Source of the DNA: Propionibacteriaceae bacterium
Lineage (GTDB): Bacteria; Actinomycetota; Actinomycetes; Propionibacteriales; Propionibacteriaceae
Assembly (NCBI GenBank): GCA_027492675.1
Contig: JAPUEI010000019.1
Location: 6,700 to 58,685, forward strand
Length of the DNA stretch: 51,986 nt
Direction: 5' to 3'
In this document: piece by piece, positions 37,615-46,173 of the stretch
Position numbering within the stretch: the first letter of the stretch is position 1
How the letters are laid out: each line of letters starts with the position of its first letter
Made by a program: the position numbers and the translations under genes
The notes under the pieces: model-generated
Told to the model about the DNA's origin: nothing
What the model saw: only the letters and a program-made list of their open reading frames with translations
Database searches by the model: none

Positions 37615-37839
37615 TCAGACGGTGCCGAACCCCACGGGACGGACGTGCTCGGAGCCGAGGTCGACGTACGCGATGCCGGTGGCCGGGATGAGGACCTTGC
37701 GGCCCTTGTCGTCGACGAGGGTCAGCACGCCGCCGTCGGCGATCGCCTTGGCGAGGTCCTTCGAGATGTCCTCGGCGGACTTGTCCGACTCCACGACGAC
37801 TTCGCGGTTCACATGCGTAATGCCGACCTTGATCTCCAC
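37615..37839 (-). CDS. DUF3107 family protein
   Basis: A small 74-residue protein, MEIKVGITHVNREVVVESDKS, ending LIPATGIAYVDLGSEHVRPVGFG, which is the conserved actinobacterial DUF3107 layout: a beta-rich ATP-free fold of unknown role. GTG37839 is preferred over GTG37845 because GAGAGG is correctly spaced and family members begin at this point. It is downstream of the FHA gene on the same strand. Confidence 0.88.
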   Translation of the reverse strand: MEIKVGITHVNREVVVESDKSAEDISKDLAKAIADGGVLTLVDDKGRKVLIPATGIAYVDLGSEHVRPVGFGTV

Positions 37840-37944
37840 GGTCACCCTCTCAGGAACGGACCGGCTCCCTGCCTTGCCCACCAGCCAGACTGCCATACGG
37901 GACGCGTTCACCCCGCGCCTGTTCGCCACGGGCCGAAGCGAGGG

Positions 37945-38835
37945 TCAGCTCAGCGCGTCGATCTCTTCCTTGCTCGACTTGCGGACCACGATCCGCGTCC
38001 AGGCACCGACGTAGATGCGGTCGTCAGCCCCGAGCTCGTACCGACCCTGGATCGGGGTCGTCGGCAGCGGACCGGCCGCCGGACCGACGAACGTGCCGTT
38101 GGCGGAGCCCAGATCCTCCACGTACCAGCGGGTGCCGTCGGTCGACAGCCTCGATTGGCGCCGGCTGACTCCGGAGTCGACGCCGCAGTCGATCTCGGGG
38201 TGGATGCCGCGGCTGGTCGACACGCGTCCGATGAGGTTGTCCTGCCCGAGCGCGACGGTGCCCGGAAGCCCCACCGAGGGCATCGGCTCGTCGGTCTCCT
38301 GGACCTCGTACCAGTCGGGGTCGATCCAGACCTCGGCGACGTACGACTCGCGCCGGGGCGCCGGACGTCCCCGCGTGGGCTCGTCGGTGTCCAACGGCGT
38401 GGCCTCCGCGACGGGCGCAGGGGCCTCAACCTCCGTCGCCACGACCGGCTCGGCCGGCACGTACGTCGGGGTCGCCGGCGCGGCGGGCGTCAGATCAGGC
38501 GCCGGTACGGGTGCGGCGGGGGCGTCGATGTCGAGCGGGCTTGAGGTCGCCGCTGCGGCCGGCTCCGCGGTCGCGGCGTCTGGCCGTCGCAGCCCGAGCA
38601 TGCCCGCGGCATCGGAGCGGGGGAGCGTGCCGGTCGTGTAGTCGTAGCCGCACGCCTCGCAGAACAGCGCGTCCGCGGGGTTGGTCGCCCCGCAGTTGGG
38701 GCACTTCTGGCTCGGCGGGGCGTCCGCCGCAGCAGCCGCTACGGGCGCGTCGGGAGCCGGACGTACGGGCAGGCCGCAGACATCGCAGTAGTCGTCGGTC
38801 GTCGAACGGTGGCCGGCCTCGCAGATGCCGGCCAT
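37945..38835 (-). CDS. Zinc-ribbon and FHA-domain protein
   Basis: 296 residues. Residues 5-20 form a Cys/His knuckle (C5, H9, C17, C20: DDYCDVCG). A second zinc ribbon has CPNC and CEAC (45-62). A long Ala/Pro linker follows to about 165. The FHA domain (about 190-290) has IGRVSTSRGIHPEI, SGVSRRQ and VEDLGSANGTFVG. The usual SRRH of FHA domains is SRRQ here, replacing a structurally important His. FHA domains bind phosphothreonine; OdhI/GarA, the PknG substrate in Corynebacterium and Mycobacterium, is an FHA protein, so this could be a target or reader of the nearby PknG. The start overlaps the VWA stop by one base. Confidence 0.88.
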   Translation of the reverse strand: MAGICEAGHRSTTDDYCDVCGLPVRPAPDAPVAAAAADAPPSQKCPNCGATNPADALFCEACGYDYTTGTLPRSDAAGMLGLRRPDAATAEPAAAATSSPLDIDAPAAPVPAPDLTPAAPATPTYVPAEPVVATEVEAPAPVAEATPLDTDEPTRGRPAPRRESYVAEVWIDPDWYEVQETDEPMPSVGLPGTVALGQDNLIGRVSTSRGIHPEIDCGVDSGVSRRQSRLSTDGTRWYVEDLGSANGTFVGPAAGPLPTTPIQGRYELGADDRIYVGAWTRIVVRKSSKEEIDALS

Positions 38836-40115
38836 CAGCCGCGGATCCGGGTCGTCTTGGTGGAGGCCGTGTCCAGCGCCATCTCGTCCGCCTTCTCGAC
38901 CTGCCGCTTCAGCCGTACGGTCCCCGTCGCCGCATCCGTCACGTCGACCACCTTGCGCAGCTTCGAGGTCGCCTCGTCGTTGCCGGTCTCGGCCGCGAGC
39001 TGGATCGCGCGGCCCAGCTTCGTGGTCGCGGTGCGGTCGTCGCCTGCAGCCTTGGCTGCCAGCCCTTCCTGGATCGCCGCGGCGAGCTCGGTCTGACCGG
39101 TGTAGTGGGCGACCTCGGGACTGATCCGAGCAGTGAGCGACGCGTCGTTGGACCAGCGGGCCTTGACCAGGCCCTGCGCCATGACGTTCTGGCCGATGCA
39201 CAACTGCACACGCGCGGCGAGCTGTTCCTGCCCCACGGCCTTCGCCGGCAGCCGTACAGCCACGTGGTAGTCGCGGGACTCATCGCCCCACGAACCGGTC
39301 GGGAACCCCTGCGTCAGGGGGTTGACCGGCATGCCGCGACGGGTCAGGTCCTCGACGGTGGGGGAGACCTGGCGTACGAACAGGACCTGGGCCCCCTGCG
39401 GCACCCACACGCGCAGCTGGGCGTCCGCGACGCCGCGTGCCATCGCCTTGTGCATCAGGTCGCCGAACACCGCCGGCATGTCCTGACCCGAGGGGATGAT
39501 GTCGACGGAGCCGAGCAGCGCCTGGGCGATCTTGCGGATCTCCTCGACCTTCCAGTCGACGCCGACGCCGCGGCAGTCGACCTGGAACTGGCCCAGGCAG
39601 TTGCGGATCGCCGCATCCAGCTGCTGCGGGGTCTCGTTGTGGTTCTCGCCGTCGGTGAGCAGGATGGCGTGCTTCTGGGACAGCGGGCCGACCGAGTCGA
39701 ACAAGGCCCTGGTGAGGTTGAGCCAGGCGCCGATCGCCGTGCCCCCGTCGGAACGGAAGAAGCTGATCGCGTCCTTGGCCTGGCGTCGGGTCTGGGGGTT
39801 CATCTGCACCATGCCGGCGCCGGTCTGGACCATGGGGAACGCGAGGTAGGCCTTGTGGCTGCCGGCGACGATCGCGAAGTACGTGCCGTCGAGGATCGCG
39901 TCGACGGCGACCATGGCGGCCTGCTTGGCCGCACGCATGTTGGTCTCGCCCATCGAACCGGACGTGTCGACGACGATGATCTCGCCTGCCGCGCCGGATC
40001 CGGTCTGACCCGCAGCACCCGCGCCGGCGCAGTCGATCGTGATGATCGCGTTGACGTCTGTTCCGCCGTCGGGAAGGAACTCGTTCTGGAAGACGGTGGA
40101 GGTGAACTGGGCCAT
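38835..40115 (-). CDS. VWA-domain protein
   Basis: 426 residues, no signal peptide. The von Willebrand A domain has a full MIDAS: D50, S52 and S54 (VVDTSGSMGE), the Thr in SDGGTAIGAW, and the Asp in ILLTDGENHN. A beta-rich region (200-330; YHVAVRLPAKAVGQEQLAARVQL) and a C-terminal helical tail follow (GRAIQLAAETGNDEATSKLRKVV). Cytosolic VWA proteins scaffold complexes with AAA+ ATPases or bind partners in a metal-dependent way. It is coupled to the FHA gene and divergent from the coiled-coil operon. A weak GAGAAT element lies 7 bases before ATG40115. Confidence 0.9.
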   Translation of the reverse strand: MAQFTSTVFQNEFLPDGGTDVNAIITIDCAGAGAAGQTGSGAAGEIIVVDTSGSMGETNMRAAKQAAMVAVDAILDGTYFAIVAGSHKAYLAFPMVQTGAGMVQMNPQTRRQAKDAISFFRSDGGTAIGAWLNLTRALFDSVGPLSQKHAILLTDGENHNETPQQLDAAIRNCLGQFQVDCRGVGVDWKVEEIRKIAQALLGSVDIIPSGQDMPAVFGDLMHKAMARGVADAQLRVWVPQGAQVLFVRQVSPTVEDLTRRGMPVNPLTQGFPTGSWGDESRDYHVAVRLPAKAVGQEQLAARVQLCIGQNVMAQGLVKARWSNDASLTARISPEVAHYTGQTELAAAIQEGLAAKAAGDDRTATTKLGRAIQLAAETGNDEATSKLRKVVDVTDAATGTVRLKRQVEKADEMALDTASTKTTRIRG

Positions 40116-40310
40116 AGTGTCGATTCTCTCGCAGGGCACAAAGACTGGGCAACGAGACACGTGCACCACCGACGGTAGCGGGTCGCGGTAGCGATCCAGC
40201 CTCCGCGGTGGCCGTGCGCGGCCAGGGTGCCGCCCGGGACGCTTGATCAGCGGGTGAACAAAGCGTCTCTCGGGTTGCCATGCCCCTTGTCGGGGCAGGA
40301 TCATTGGCCC
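40116..40310. promoter_or_regulatory. Divergent promoter region, VWA and coiled-coil operons
   Basis: 195 bases. TTGCCA (40275-40280), 18 bases, GATCAT (40299-40304), then 6 bases to GTG40311 would make a leaderless plus-strand promoter. A stem TGCCCC/GGGGCA (40281-40286, 40292-40297) lies inside it and could bind a regulator. Confidence 0.4.
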
Positions 40311-41753
40311 GTGCTCGATCGTGCCGTGCGTGAGGTTGCCCAGCCGGCCGGGATCGAGGTGACGCGACAGGCGACTGAAGTCCTGACCCAGGCTCAGAAT
40401 CTCGCTGACCAACTGCGTGCCGAGGCCCAGGCTGATGCTGAGGCGATGCGTGCTGAACTGGCGACGAACCGCGACCTGAACGACAACCTGGTCCGGGTCG
40501 CCGCCGAGAAGCAGGCCCAGGCGGAAGCTGCTGCTCAAGCGGCATCCGCAAGGCTCGATGAGGCGCGCCGCGACGCCGTCACACTGCTCGAGGACGCGTC
40601 GGCACAGGCTGGCCTCATCACCCGGACAGCCGAGCGCACCGCCGCCGACGTGCTCGCGCAGGCGCGGGCCGAGGCGGAGCAGATACTTGCCGAGGCCAAG
40701 GCCAAGGCCGACGAACTCAACGGCGCGTCGGAGGCAGCTGTCGCCGAGGTCAAGGAGCGGCTCACGGCTCACGCTGCGGGTATCGACGCCGACCTCGACG
40801 CCAAGCGTCGGGCCTGGGAGGCCGAGGAGAGCCGTCGCCGGGGAGACCTCGACCGCCACGTCACGAAGCGCCACTCCGAGATCGATGCGATGGTCTCGCA
40901 GCGCACCAGCGATCTCGAGGCCGAAGTGACAGCAGCGCAGGCCCGGCTCGCCGAGGAGCGCCAGGCGTGGGACGAGGAGCTCGCCCGCCAGCAGAGCGCC
41001 GCCCAGGCCGAGCGTGAGGAGCTCGCCGCGCACGCACAGAGCGTCGCTGATGAGCAGTTGGCCTCGGCTGCCGCGCACATGGAATGGACCCAGCAGGCCA
41101 TGGCCGAGCTGAAGGCGACCGCGGAGGCCGAGACCGAGGCCCAGCGCAAGCAGCACCACCGCGACATGGCCGACCGGATCGTGGCCGTACGCCAGCAGGC
41201 GGAGGTGCTGCTCACCAGCGCCCACCACAAGGGCCTCGCCCTGGTGGCTGAGGCCGAGGCTGCAGCGGAGGACGTCCAGGCTCGGGCACGGGCCGTACTC
41301 GACGCTGCCGAGAAGGACGCTGAGCAGACCCGACAGCGCGCCGAGGACGAGGCACAGCGTGTCGTCGAGACGGCGCGCACCGAGGCGCAGTCCCAGGCGG
41401 ATCGCGCTGAGAGGCGTCTGGCGGACGCGGAGGCCGGTGCCAAGGTCATTCGTGAGCGGACGGCCACCGAGCTCGAGGCCCTTCAGCGGGAGGCGTACGG
41501 CACAGCCCGGACCACTCGCGAGGAGGCGATCGCCATGCTGTCCAAGGCGAGGACCGATGCCGACCAGGTACGGACGGAGGCCAGGGCGATGCTCGACAAG
41601 GCCCGCGCAGAGGTCACCGCGCTCGCGCGACGCCGCGACGACATCAACGCTCAGCTGGGTCATCTCTCCGGGGTTATCGAGGCACTCGCGGTGCCTGAGA
41701 CTCCCGGGCCAGCGGCACAGGCACCACATCAGTTCACAACGGAAGAGGAATGA
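40311..41753 (+). CDS. Long coiled-coil protein, DivIVA/Scy-FilP-like
   Basis: 480 residues, almost wholly Ala/Glu/Gln/Arg-rich heptads (for example AEAEQILAEAKAKADELNG and EAEAAAEDVQARARAVLDAA). No transmembrane segment. Actinobacterial proteins of this kind (Wag31/DivIVA, Scy, FilP) organise polar growth and form filaments. The DivIVA N-terminal lipid-binding box is not evident here, unlike in the next gene. The start is uncertain: GTG40311 fits a leaderless promoter; GTG40326 is an alternative. It is coupled to the DivIVA-like gene, and the two products may co-assemble. Confidence 0.8.
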   Translation: MLDRAVREVAQPAGIEVTRQATEVLTQAQNLADQLRAEAQADAEAMRAELATNRDLNDNLVRVAAEKQAQAEAAAQAASARLDEARRDAVTLLEDASAQAGLITRTAERTAADVLAQARAEAEQILAEAKAKADELNGASEAAVAEVKERLTAHAAGIDADLDAKRRAWEAEESRRRGDLDRHVTKRHSEIDAMVSQRTSDLEAEVTAAQARLAEERQAWDEELARQQSAAQAEREELAAHAQSVADEQLASAAAHMEWTQQAMAELKATAEAETEAQRKQHHRDMADRIVAVRQQAEVLLTSAHHKGLALVAEAEAAAEDVQARARAVLDAAEKDAEQTRQRAEDEAQRVVETARTEAQSQADRAERRLADAEAGAKVIRERTATELEALQREAYGTARTTREEAIAMLSKARTDADQVRTEARAMLDKARAEVTALARRRDDINAQLGHLSGVIEALAVPETPGPAAQAPHQFTTEEE

Positions 41754-42874
41754 TGTCCCAGTTGAACCCTGCTTTCCGCACCGTGATGCGTGGCTACGAG
41801 CCGACTGAGGTCGACCGCACCCTGGGTGACCTGCGCAAGGCTGTCGACCAGGCGCGTACGGATGCTGCCAACAGCGGCGTCGCCGTGACCAAGCTCCAGT
41901 CCCAGGTCGCGCAGCTCGAGGAGCAGCTCGCTGCGGAGAAGTCGCGCGCTCTGGCGTCGGAGTCAGCGCCGAGTGCGGAGCCGACGTTCGCCGACTTCGG
42001 CACCCGGGTGGGCAAGATCCTCACTCTCGCCAACGACGAGGCCAAGGACCTTCGGTCCAAGGCGAAGGCCGAGGCGGACAAGCTCACCACCGAGTCCGTC
42101 GCGGCTGCAGAGCAGGCGAGGGAGGCGGCTGACCGCTACGCCGCCGAGGTGACGAGCAAGGCCGACGCCGACGCCGCGCGCGTCGTCGAGGCCGCCCGCC
42201 AGCAGGCCGACGAGATCCTCGACTACGCCGACCGCGAGGCCACGACGCGCCGCGAGGAGGCCGAGGCGGTGTACGAGCACCAGCGTGCCCGCGCCGCCGC
42301 CGCTGCCGCCGACTTCGAGAAGACGCTCGCCGAGCGCCGTGACAAGGCTGCCGCCGAGTTCACGTCGGCGATGCAGGCGCACGAGGCGACGGTCGCCGCC
42401 GCGCAGGAGCGCCACGCGATGGCCGACGCCGAGGCGGACCGCATCCGCGCCGAGCACAAGACCCAGTCCGAGGCACTCCTCAAGGCCGCCCGCGAGGAGG
42501 CCGCGTCGCACATCGACAGCGCTCGTCAGGCCGCCGAGAAGATCCGTCGCGAGACCGAGCGGGAGTTGCAGGCGGCCACCTCGCGTCGCGACGCCATCAC
42601 GGCCCAGCTGACCAACGTGCGGCAGATGCTCGCCACGCTCGGCGGCACGACGATCGGTATCCCGTTCGGCGAGCCGGACCCGGTGGCCGCGTTCGTCGAC
42701 CCCGGCACGCCCGAGGAGCAGGAAGTCGCCGAGGCCGAGCTGGTCGACGCCCAGGGACGCGAGGATGAGGCGGACGTCGAGGACGAGGCCGCGGTCGACG
42801 AAGGCGACGAGGAGTACGAGGACGACGAGTCCGAGGACGCCGAGGTCTCCGACGACGAGAAGGCCCACGCATGA
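41753..42874 (+). CDS. DivIVA-domain coiled-coil protein
   Basis: 373 residues. The N-terminus, LNPAFRTVMRGYEPTEVDRTLGDL, is the DivIVA motif (F-x-x-V-x-x-G-Y-x-x-x-E-V-D). A long coiled coil (about 30-285) and a very acidic tail (EDEADVEDEAAVDEGDEEYE) follow. DivIVA proteins bind curved membrane and recruit growth machinery. ATG41753 is favoured by spacing from GGAAGAGG; ATG41750 is next to it. It overlaps the aldo/keto reductase start by 4 bases. Confidence 0.86.
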   Translation: MSQLNPAFRTVMRGYEPTEVDRTLGDLRKAVDQARTDAANSGVAVTKLQSQVAQLEEQLAAEKSRALASESAPSAEPTFADFGTRVGKILTLANDEAKDLRSKAKAEADKLTTESVAAAEQAREAADRYAAEVTSKADADAARVVEAARQQADEILDYADREATTRREEAEAVYEHQRARAAAAAADFEKTLAERRDKAAAEFTSAMQAHEATVAAAQERHAMADAEADRIRAEHKTQSEALLKAAREEAASHIDSARQAAEKIRRETERELQAATSRRDAITAQLTNVRQMLATLGGTTIGIPFGEPDPVAAFVDPGTPEEQEVAEAELVDAQGREDEADVEDEAAVDEGDEEYEDDESEDAEVSDDEKAHA

Positions 42875-43881
42875 GGTTCCGTTACCTCGGCAACTCCGGG
42901 CTGAAGGTCTCCGAGATCTGCTACGGCAACTGGCTGACCCACGGCTCCCAGGTCGAGAACGAGACCGCAGCCGCCTGTGTACGGGCCGCTCTGGACGCCG
43001 GCATCACCACGTTCGACACGGCCGATGTGTACGCGAACACCCTGGCCGAGTCCGTACTCGGTGATGCCCTTGCCGGTGAGCGGCGTGAGTCGCTGGAGAT
43101 CTTCACGAAGGTGTACTGGCCGACGGGTCCGAAGGGTCACAACGACACCGGTCTGTCGCGCAAGCACATCATGGAGTCGATCAACGGCTCACTGAAGAGG
43201 CTCGGCACCGACTACGTGGATCTGTACCAGGCTCATCGCTACGACACGGAGACGCCGCTCGAGGAGACGATGCAGGCGTTCGCCGATGTCGTACGAGCGG
43301 GCAAGGCGCTGTACATCGGGGTCAGCGAGTGGACCGCCGATCAGATCCGCGCCGGACACGCTCTGGCGACCCAGCTGGGCTTCCAGCTGATCTCGAGCCA
43401 GCCGCAGTACTCGATGCTGTGGCGCGTCATCGAGGCCGAGGTCGTGCCGACGTGCGAGGAGCTCGGTCTGTCGCAGATCGTCTGGTCCCCGGTGGCGCAG
43501 GGGGTGCTGACCGGCAAGTACGTGCCGGGTGCGCCGCTGCCCGAGGGGTCGCGCGCGACCGACGACAAGGGCGGGGCGCAGATGATCTCTCGCTTCATGA
43601 ACGATGATGTACTCGGCCGGGTGCAGGTGCTCAAGCCGATCGCCGACGAGCTTGGTCTGTCCATGGCACAGCTCGCGGTCGCCTGGGTGCTGCAGAACCC
43701 GAACCTCGCGTGCGCGATCATCGGCGCCTCGCGCCCCGAGCAGGTCGCGGAGAACGTGGCGGCCTCCGGCGTGGAGATCCCGTCCGACGTCATGGCGAGG
43801 ATCGACGAGGCCCTGGGCGACGTCGTCGTCCGCGACCCGGCGATGACCGCGGCGAACTCCCCGAAGACCCGCCCGGTCTGA
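42871..43881 (+). CDS. Aldo/keto reductase
   Basis: NADP-dependent oxidoreductase of the AKR superfamily, 336 residues, closest in layout to the voltage-gated K+ channel beta-subunit group. The catalytic tetrad is D49, Y54, K80 and H122 (TFDTADVY, IFTKVYWP, LYQAHRYD). Cofactor text: YSMLWRVIEAEVVPTCEELGL, SPVAQGVLTGKY, CAIIGASRPEQVAENV. Start ATG42871 overlaps the DivIVA-like gene, an unexpected partner. Substrate unknown. Confidence 0.92.
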   Translation: MRFRYLGNSGLKVSEICYGNWLTHGSQVENETAAACVRAALDAGITTFDTADVYANTLAESVLGDALAGERRESLEIFTKVYWPTGPKGHNDTGLSRKHIMESINGSLKRLGTDYVDLYQAHRYDTETPLEETMQAFADVVRAGKALYIGVSEWTADQIRAGHALATQLGFQLISSQPQYSMLWRVIEAEVVPTCEELGLSQIVWSPVAQGVLTGKYVPGAPLPEGSRATDDKGGAQMISRFMNDDVLGRVQVLKPIADELGLSMAQLAVAWVLQNPNLACAIIGASRPEQVAENVAASGVEIPSDVMARIDEALGDVVVRDPAMTAANSPKTRPV

Positions 43882-43895
43882 CTTTCTGCACGTCG

Positions 43896-43952
43896 CGAGA
43901 GGCGCCAAACCCGTCGTTCGACACGAACAATCGACGGCTTTGGCGCCTCTCG
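43896..43952. terminator. Large bidirectional terminator hairpin
   Basis: CGAGAGGCGCCAAA (43896-43909) pairs perfectly with TTTGGCGCCTCTCG (43939-43952). Inside it CCGTCG (43911-43916) pairs with CGACGG (43932-43937), leaving a 15-nt loop. It lies between convergent genes 15 bases after the aldo/keto reductase stop and 4 bases after the stop of the gene on the other strand. Confidence 0.85.
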
Positions 43953-43955
43953 GCG

Positions 43956-44930
43956 TCAGACGGGCGCCCCAGCCGCCCTGAGGGTGCGACGCATGCGTTC
44001 GACCGAGACCTCTTGTCGGCCGAACACGTCCAGCGCGGTGAACACCCGGAGGCGCCAGCCGGCATCGTCCATCACATCGCGCCGGGAGTTGTCCTGCCGC
44101 TGCCGCCAGTTCGAGGCTCGCCCTGCCCGTACGTCGTCCTCGCTGTCCCGCTGCCCGTGGTGCTGGCCGTCGTAGTCGGCCGCCACCTTCCACTCTGGCC
44201 ACGAGAGGTCAGGGCAATGGATCGGGCTGCCGTGCTCGTCCCGCACCCATCTGTTGACCTCGGGTTCGGGCAGGCCGGCTTCGGTGAACATCAGCCGGAG
44301 GCGCGTCTCCATGGGGGAGTCGACGCGGTCCCGGCTATACGCAAGGGCCCGGCGAAGCGCCCGTACACCTCGTCCGGATCCCCACTCCTCCAGGCGATCG
44401 GCCAGCCGGATGGGTGCGACGCCAGGGAACCGGCGCCTCAGCGCATCGGCGAGGATGACGAGGTCGACGTGGTCCGCGCCGGCTGCGGCCAGATCGCACC
44501 AGGTACGCCAAGGCGTGGTCACAGCCACCCCGTCCACTGTCGTGACGTCGTCGGAACCCGGCGTGAAACGGTGCCCGATGACGCCTCGACCGTGAGGGTG
44601 GTGCGTCGAGGGGTACGACACGTGCACTGGCGTGTCGAGATCGCCCGGCCTCGGCTCGTACGTCGTCGACGGGCGATCCCCCTTCATCGGTGCGAGCCAT
44701 CCCGCGAGCTCGACCGCCGTCGCGTACGAGAAGACGGCGCCGTGGGGGAGGACCAGCGCGGCCGCACGACACCGAAGCAGCCGCGAGTCGGGAATCTCGG
44801 CGAGCACGCGGACACCCGGCCAGGGTCGGCGGAAGCGGCGGCCGCCGAGCATCTCGAGGGTGAGGCCGAGCTCAAGCGCTCGGGCGACCGTGAAGGGTCC
44901 GTGGGTCAGCTCGTCCGGTACATCGCGCAC
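43956..44930 (-). CDS. DUF559/AbiEi-like endonuclease-fold protein
   Basis: 324 residues. The N-terminal part (FTVARALELGLTLEMLGGRRFRRPWPGVRV) looks like an AbiEi-type winged-helix region. The C-terminus resembles a Vsr/DUF559 nuclease fold: DSPMETRLRLMFTEAGL, CPDLSWPEWKVAADYDGQHH and WRLRVFTALDVF. Proteins with this build are very numerous in actinobacteria, with no firm function; a toxin-antitoxin link is only by name. It separates the phosphatase gene from the VWA/FHA part of the island. GTG44930 has CAGGAT 6 bases upstream on its strand. Confidence 0.75.
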   Translation of the reverse strand: MRDVPDELTHGPFTVARALELGLTLEMLGGRRFRRPWPGVRVLAEIPDSRLLRCRAAALVLPHGAVFSYATAVELAGWLAPMKGDRPSTTYEPRPGDLDTPVHVSYPSTHHPHGRGVIGHRFTPGSDDVTTVDGVAVTTPWRTWCDLAAAGADHVDLVILADALRRRFPGVAPIRLADRLEEWGSGRGVRALRRALAYSRDRVDSPMETRLRLMFTEAGLPEPEVNRWVRDEHGSPIHCPDLSWPEWKVAADYDGQHHGQRDSEDDVRAGRASNWRQRQDNSRRDVMDDAGWRLRVFTALDVFGRQEVSVERMRRTLRAAGAPV

Positions 44931-44994
44931 CCGACGATCCTGTCGTGTCGGGGCCCGTGCTCGCTTGAGTTGTCCACAGGCCCGAACCCGGTGC

Positions 44995-46173
44995 CTAAGT
45001 CGTCGTTTCCGGGGCTGGTTCCACGACTTCGGCGCCGCTCAGTGCGGCCTCGGGCGTCGCGAACGCCGGTAGCTCGCCCAAGCGGGCGATCGCGACCGAG
45101 ATGTTGTCCTTGCCGCCCTGGGCGTTGGCCCAAGCGACCATGCGCTCGCAGACGTCGACCAGACTGGACGCCGGGGTGGTGAGGGCGGCGTCGAGGACCG
45201 TACGGATCGCGCCCGGGGTCGATGCGTAGTTCCACAGTCCGTCGGAGCAGACCAGCAGCCAGCCCGTACCGACCTCCAGCTCGCCGCAGCGCGGGGTCAC
45301 GTCGGGGGCGTCTCGGCCCAGCCACTTCGTGATCGCGTGGGCGCCGTAGCCGGTCTCGGCCTCCTCGCGGCTGAACCCCGCCTCGATCTTGGCCTGAGCC
45401 ACGGAGTCGTCGACGCTCAGCTGTACAGCCTCACCGCCATCGGGCAACCAGTACGACCGGGAGTCGCCCAGGTTGGCGTAGAAGAGGCGTCCGTCGGACA
45501 CCACGGCCGCGACGAAGGTGGCGGATGCCGCGTTCTCGCTGGCGGGGTCGGTCTTCTCGACGACAGCGACGTTCGCGGCCGCGGCAGCCTCGGTCAGCGC
45601 CAGCTGCATGGCAGCCGACCGCGATGCCTCGACGCCGAGCCCCTGCGGCTGGTTGGTCCACAGGAGATCGCGTGCGGCTTCCGCACCTGCCAGCGCCGCG
45701 ATGTCGGAGTCGATGGAGCTGGACACCCCGTCGCACACCACGAGCACCGCTCGTACGCCCTGCTCTTGCGACGCGCCCAGGGCCAGGGCGTCCTCGTTGC
45801 GGGAGTGGCGCAGCCCACGGTCGCAGACGCCGGCGACCCATGGGGCCGGCTCCTCGCGGTAGTGGTCCCTCTCGCTCGCGGCCTTGTTGCCGCACACCGT
45901 GCAGTAGCCGTCGGCGTCCACCCCGCCGCCGCACTGAACGCATGGCCTCGCGGGAGCGGTCACCGCATCGGGGTCGATCGTCGTCGCGGGTGACCACTCC
46001 ACGCCCGGCGGCACGTAGGCGTGGTCCTCGGGGGACGACACCCCGGGGGCCGGGGCGTTGGCGGCGGGCCGCCACTCGATGCCCGGCGTCGCCTCGGGCG
46101 CCTCCTTGCCCCGGAGCCACCGCTCCAGGCCGTCGGGGAGCAGCCTGGTCCAGCCCTTCTCCGGTTCGGTCAC
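44995..46173 (-). CDS. PP2C-family protein phosphatase with zinc knuckle
   Basis: 392 residues. Before the catalytic domain is a knuckle CVQCGGGVDADGYCTVCG (about 79-96). The PP2C domain has the metal motifs RHSRNEDALALG, VVCDGVSSS, ANLGDSRSYW, CSDGLWNY and GKDNISVAIARLG, so activity is expected. It would oppose the kinase next door. GTG46173 overlaps the pknG stop (GTGA). The N-terminal 75 residues contain two short repeats, GIEWRPAANAPAPGVSSPE and GVEWSPATTIDP. Confidence 0.93.
   Translation of the reverse strand: MTEPEKGWTRLLPDGLERWLRGKEAPEATPGIEWRPAANAPAPGVSSPEDHAYVPPGVEWSPATTIDPDAVTAPARPCVQCGGGVDADGYCTVCGNKAASERDHYREEPAPWVAGVCDRGLRHSRNEDALALGASQEQGVRAVLVVCDGVSSSIDSDIAALAGAEAARDLLWTNQPQGLGVEASRSAAMQLALTEAAAAANVAVVEKTDPASENAASATFVAAVVSDGRLFYANLGDSRSYWLPDGGEAVQLSVDDSVAQAKIEAGFSREEAETGYGAHAITKWLGRDAPDVTPRCGELEVGTGWLLVCSDGLWNYASTPGAIRTVLDAALTTPASSLVDVCERMVAWANAQGGKDNISVAIARLGELPAFATPEAALSGAEVVEPAPETTT

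Noticed and set aside
43896..43952. Small non-coding RNA or REP element
   Set aside because: A long perfect hairpin between convergent genes is best explained as a shared terminator; no second copy is evident in the window.
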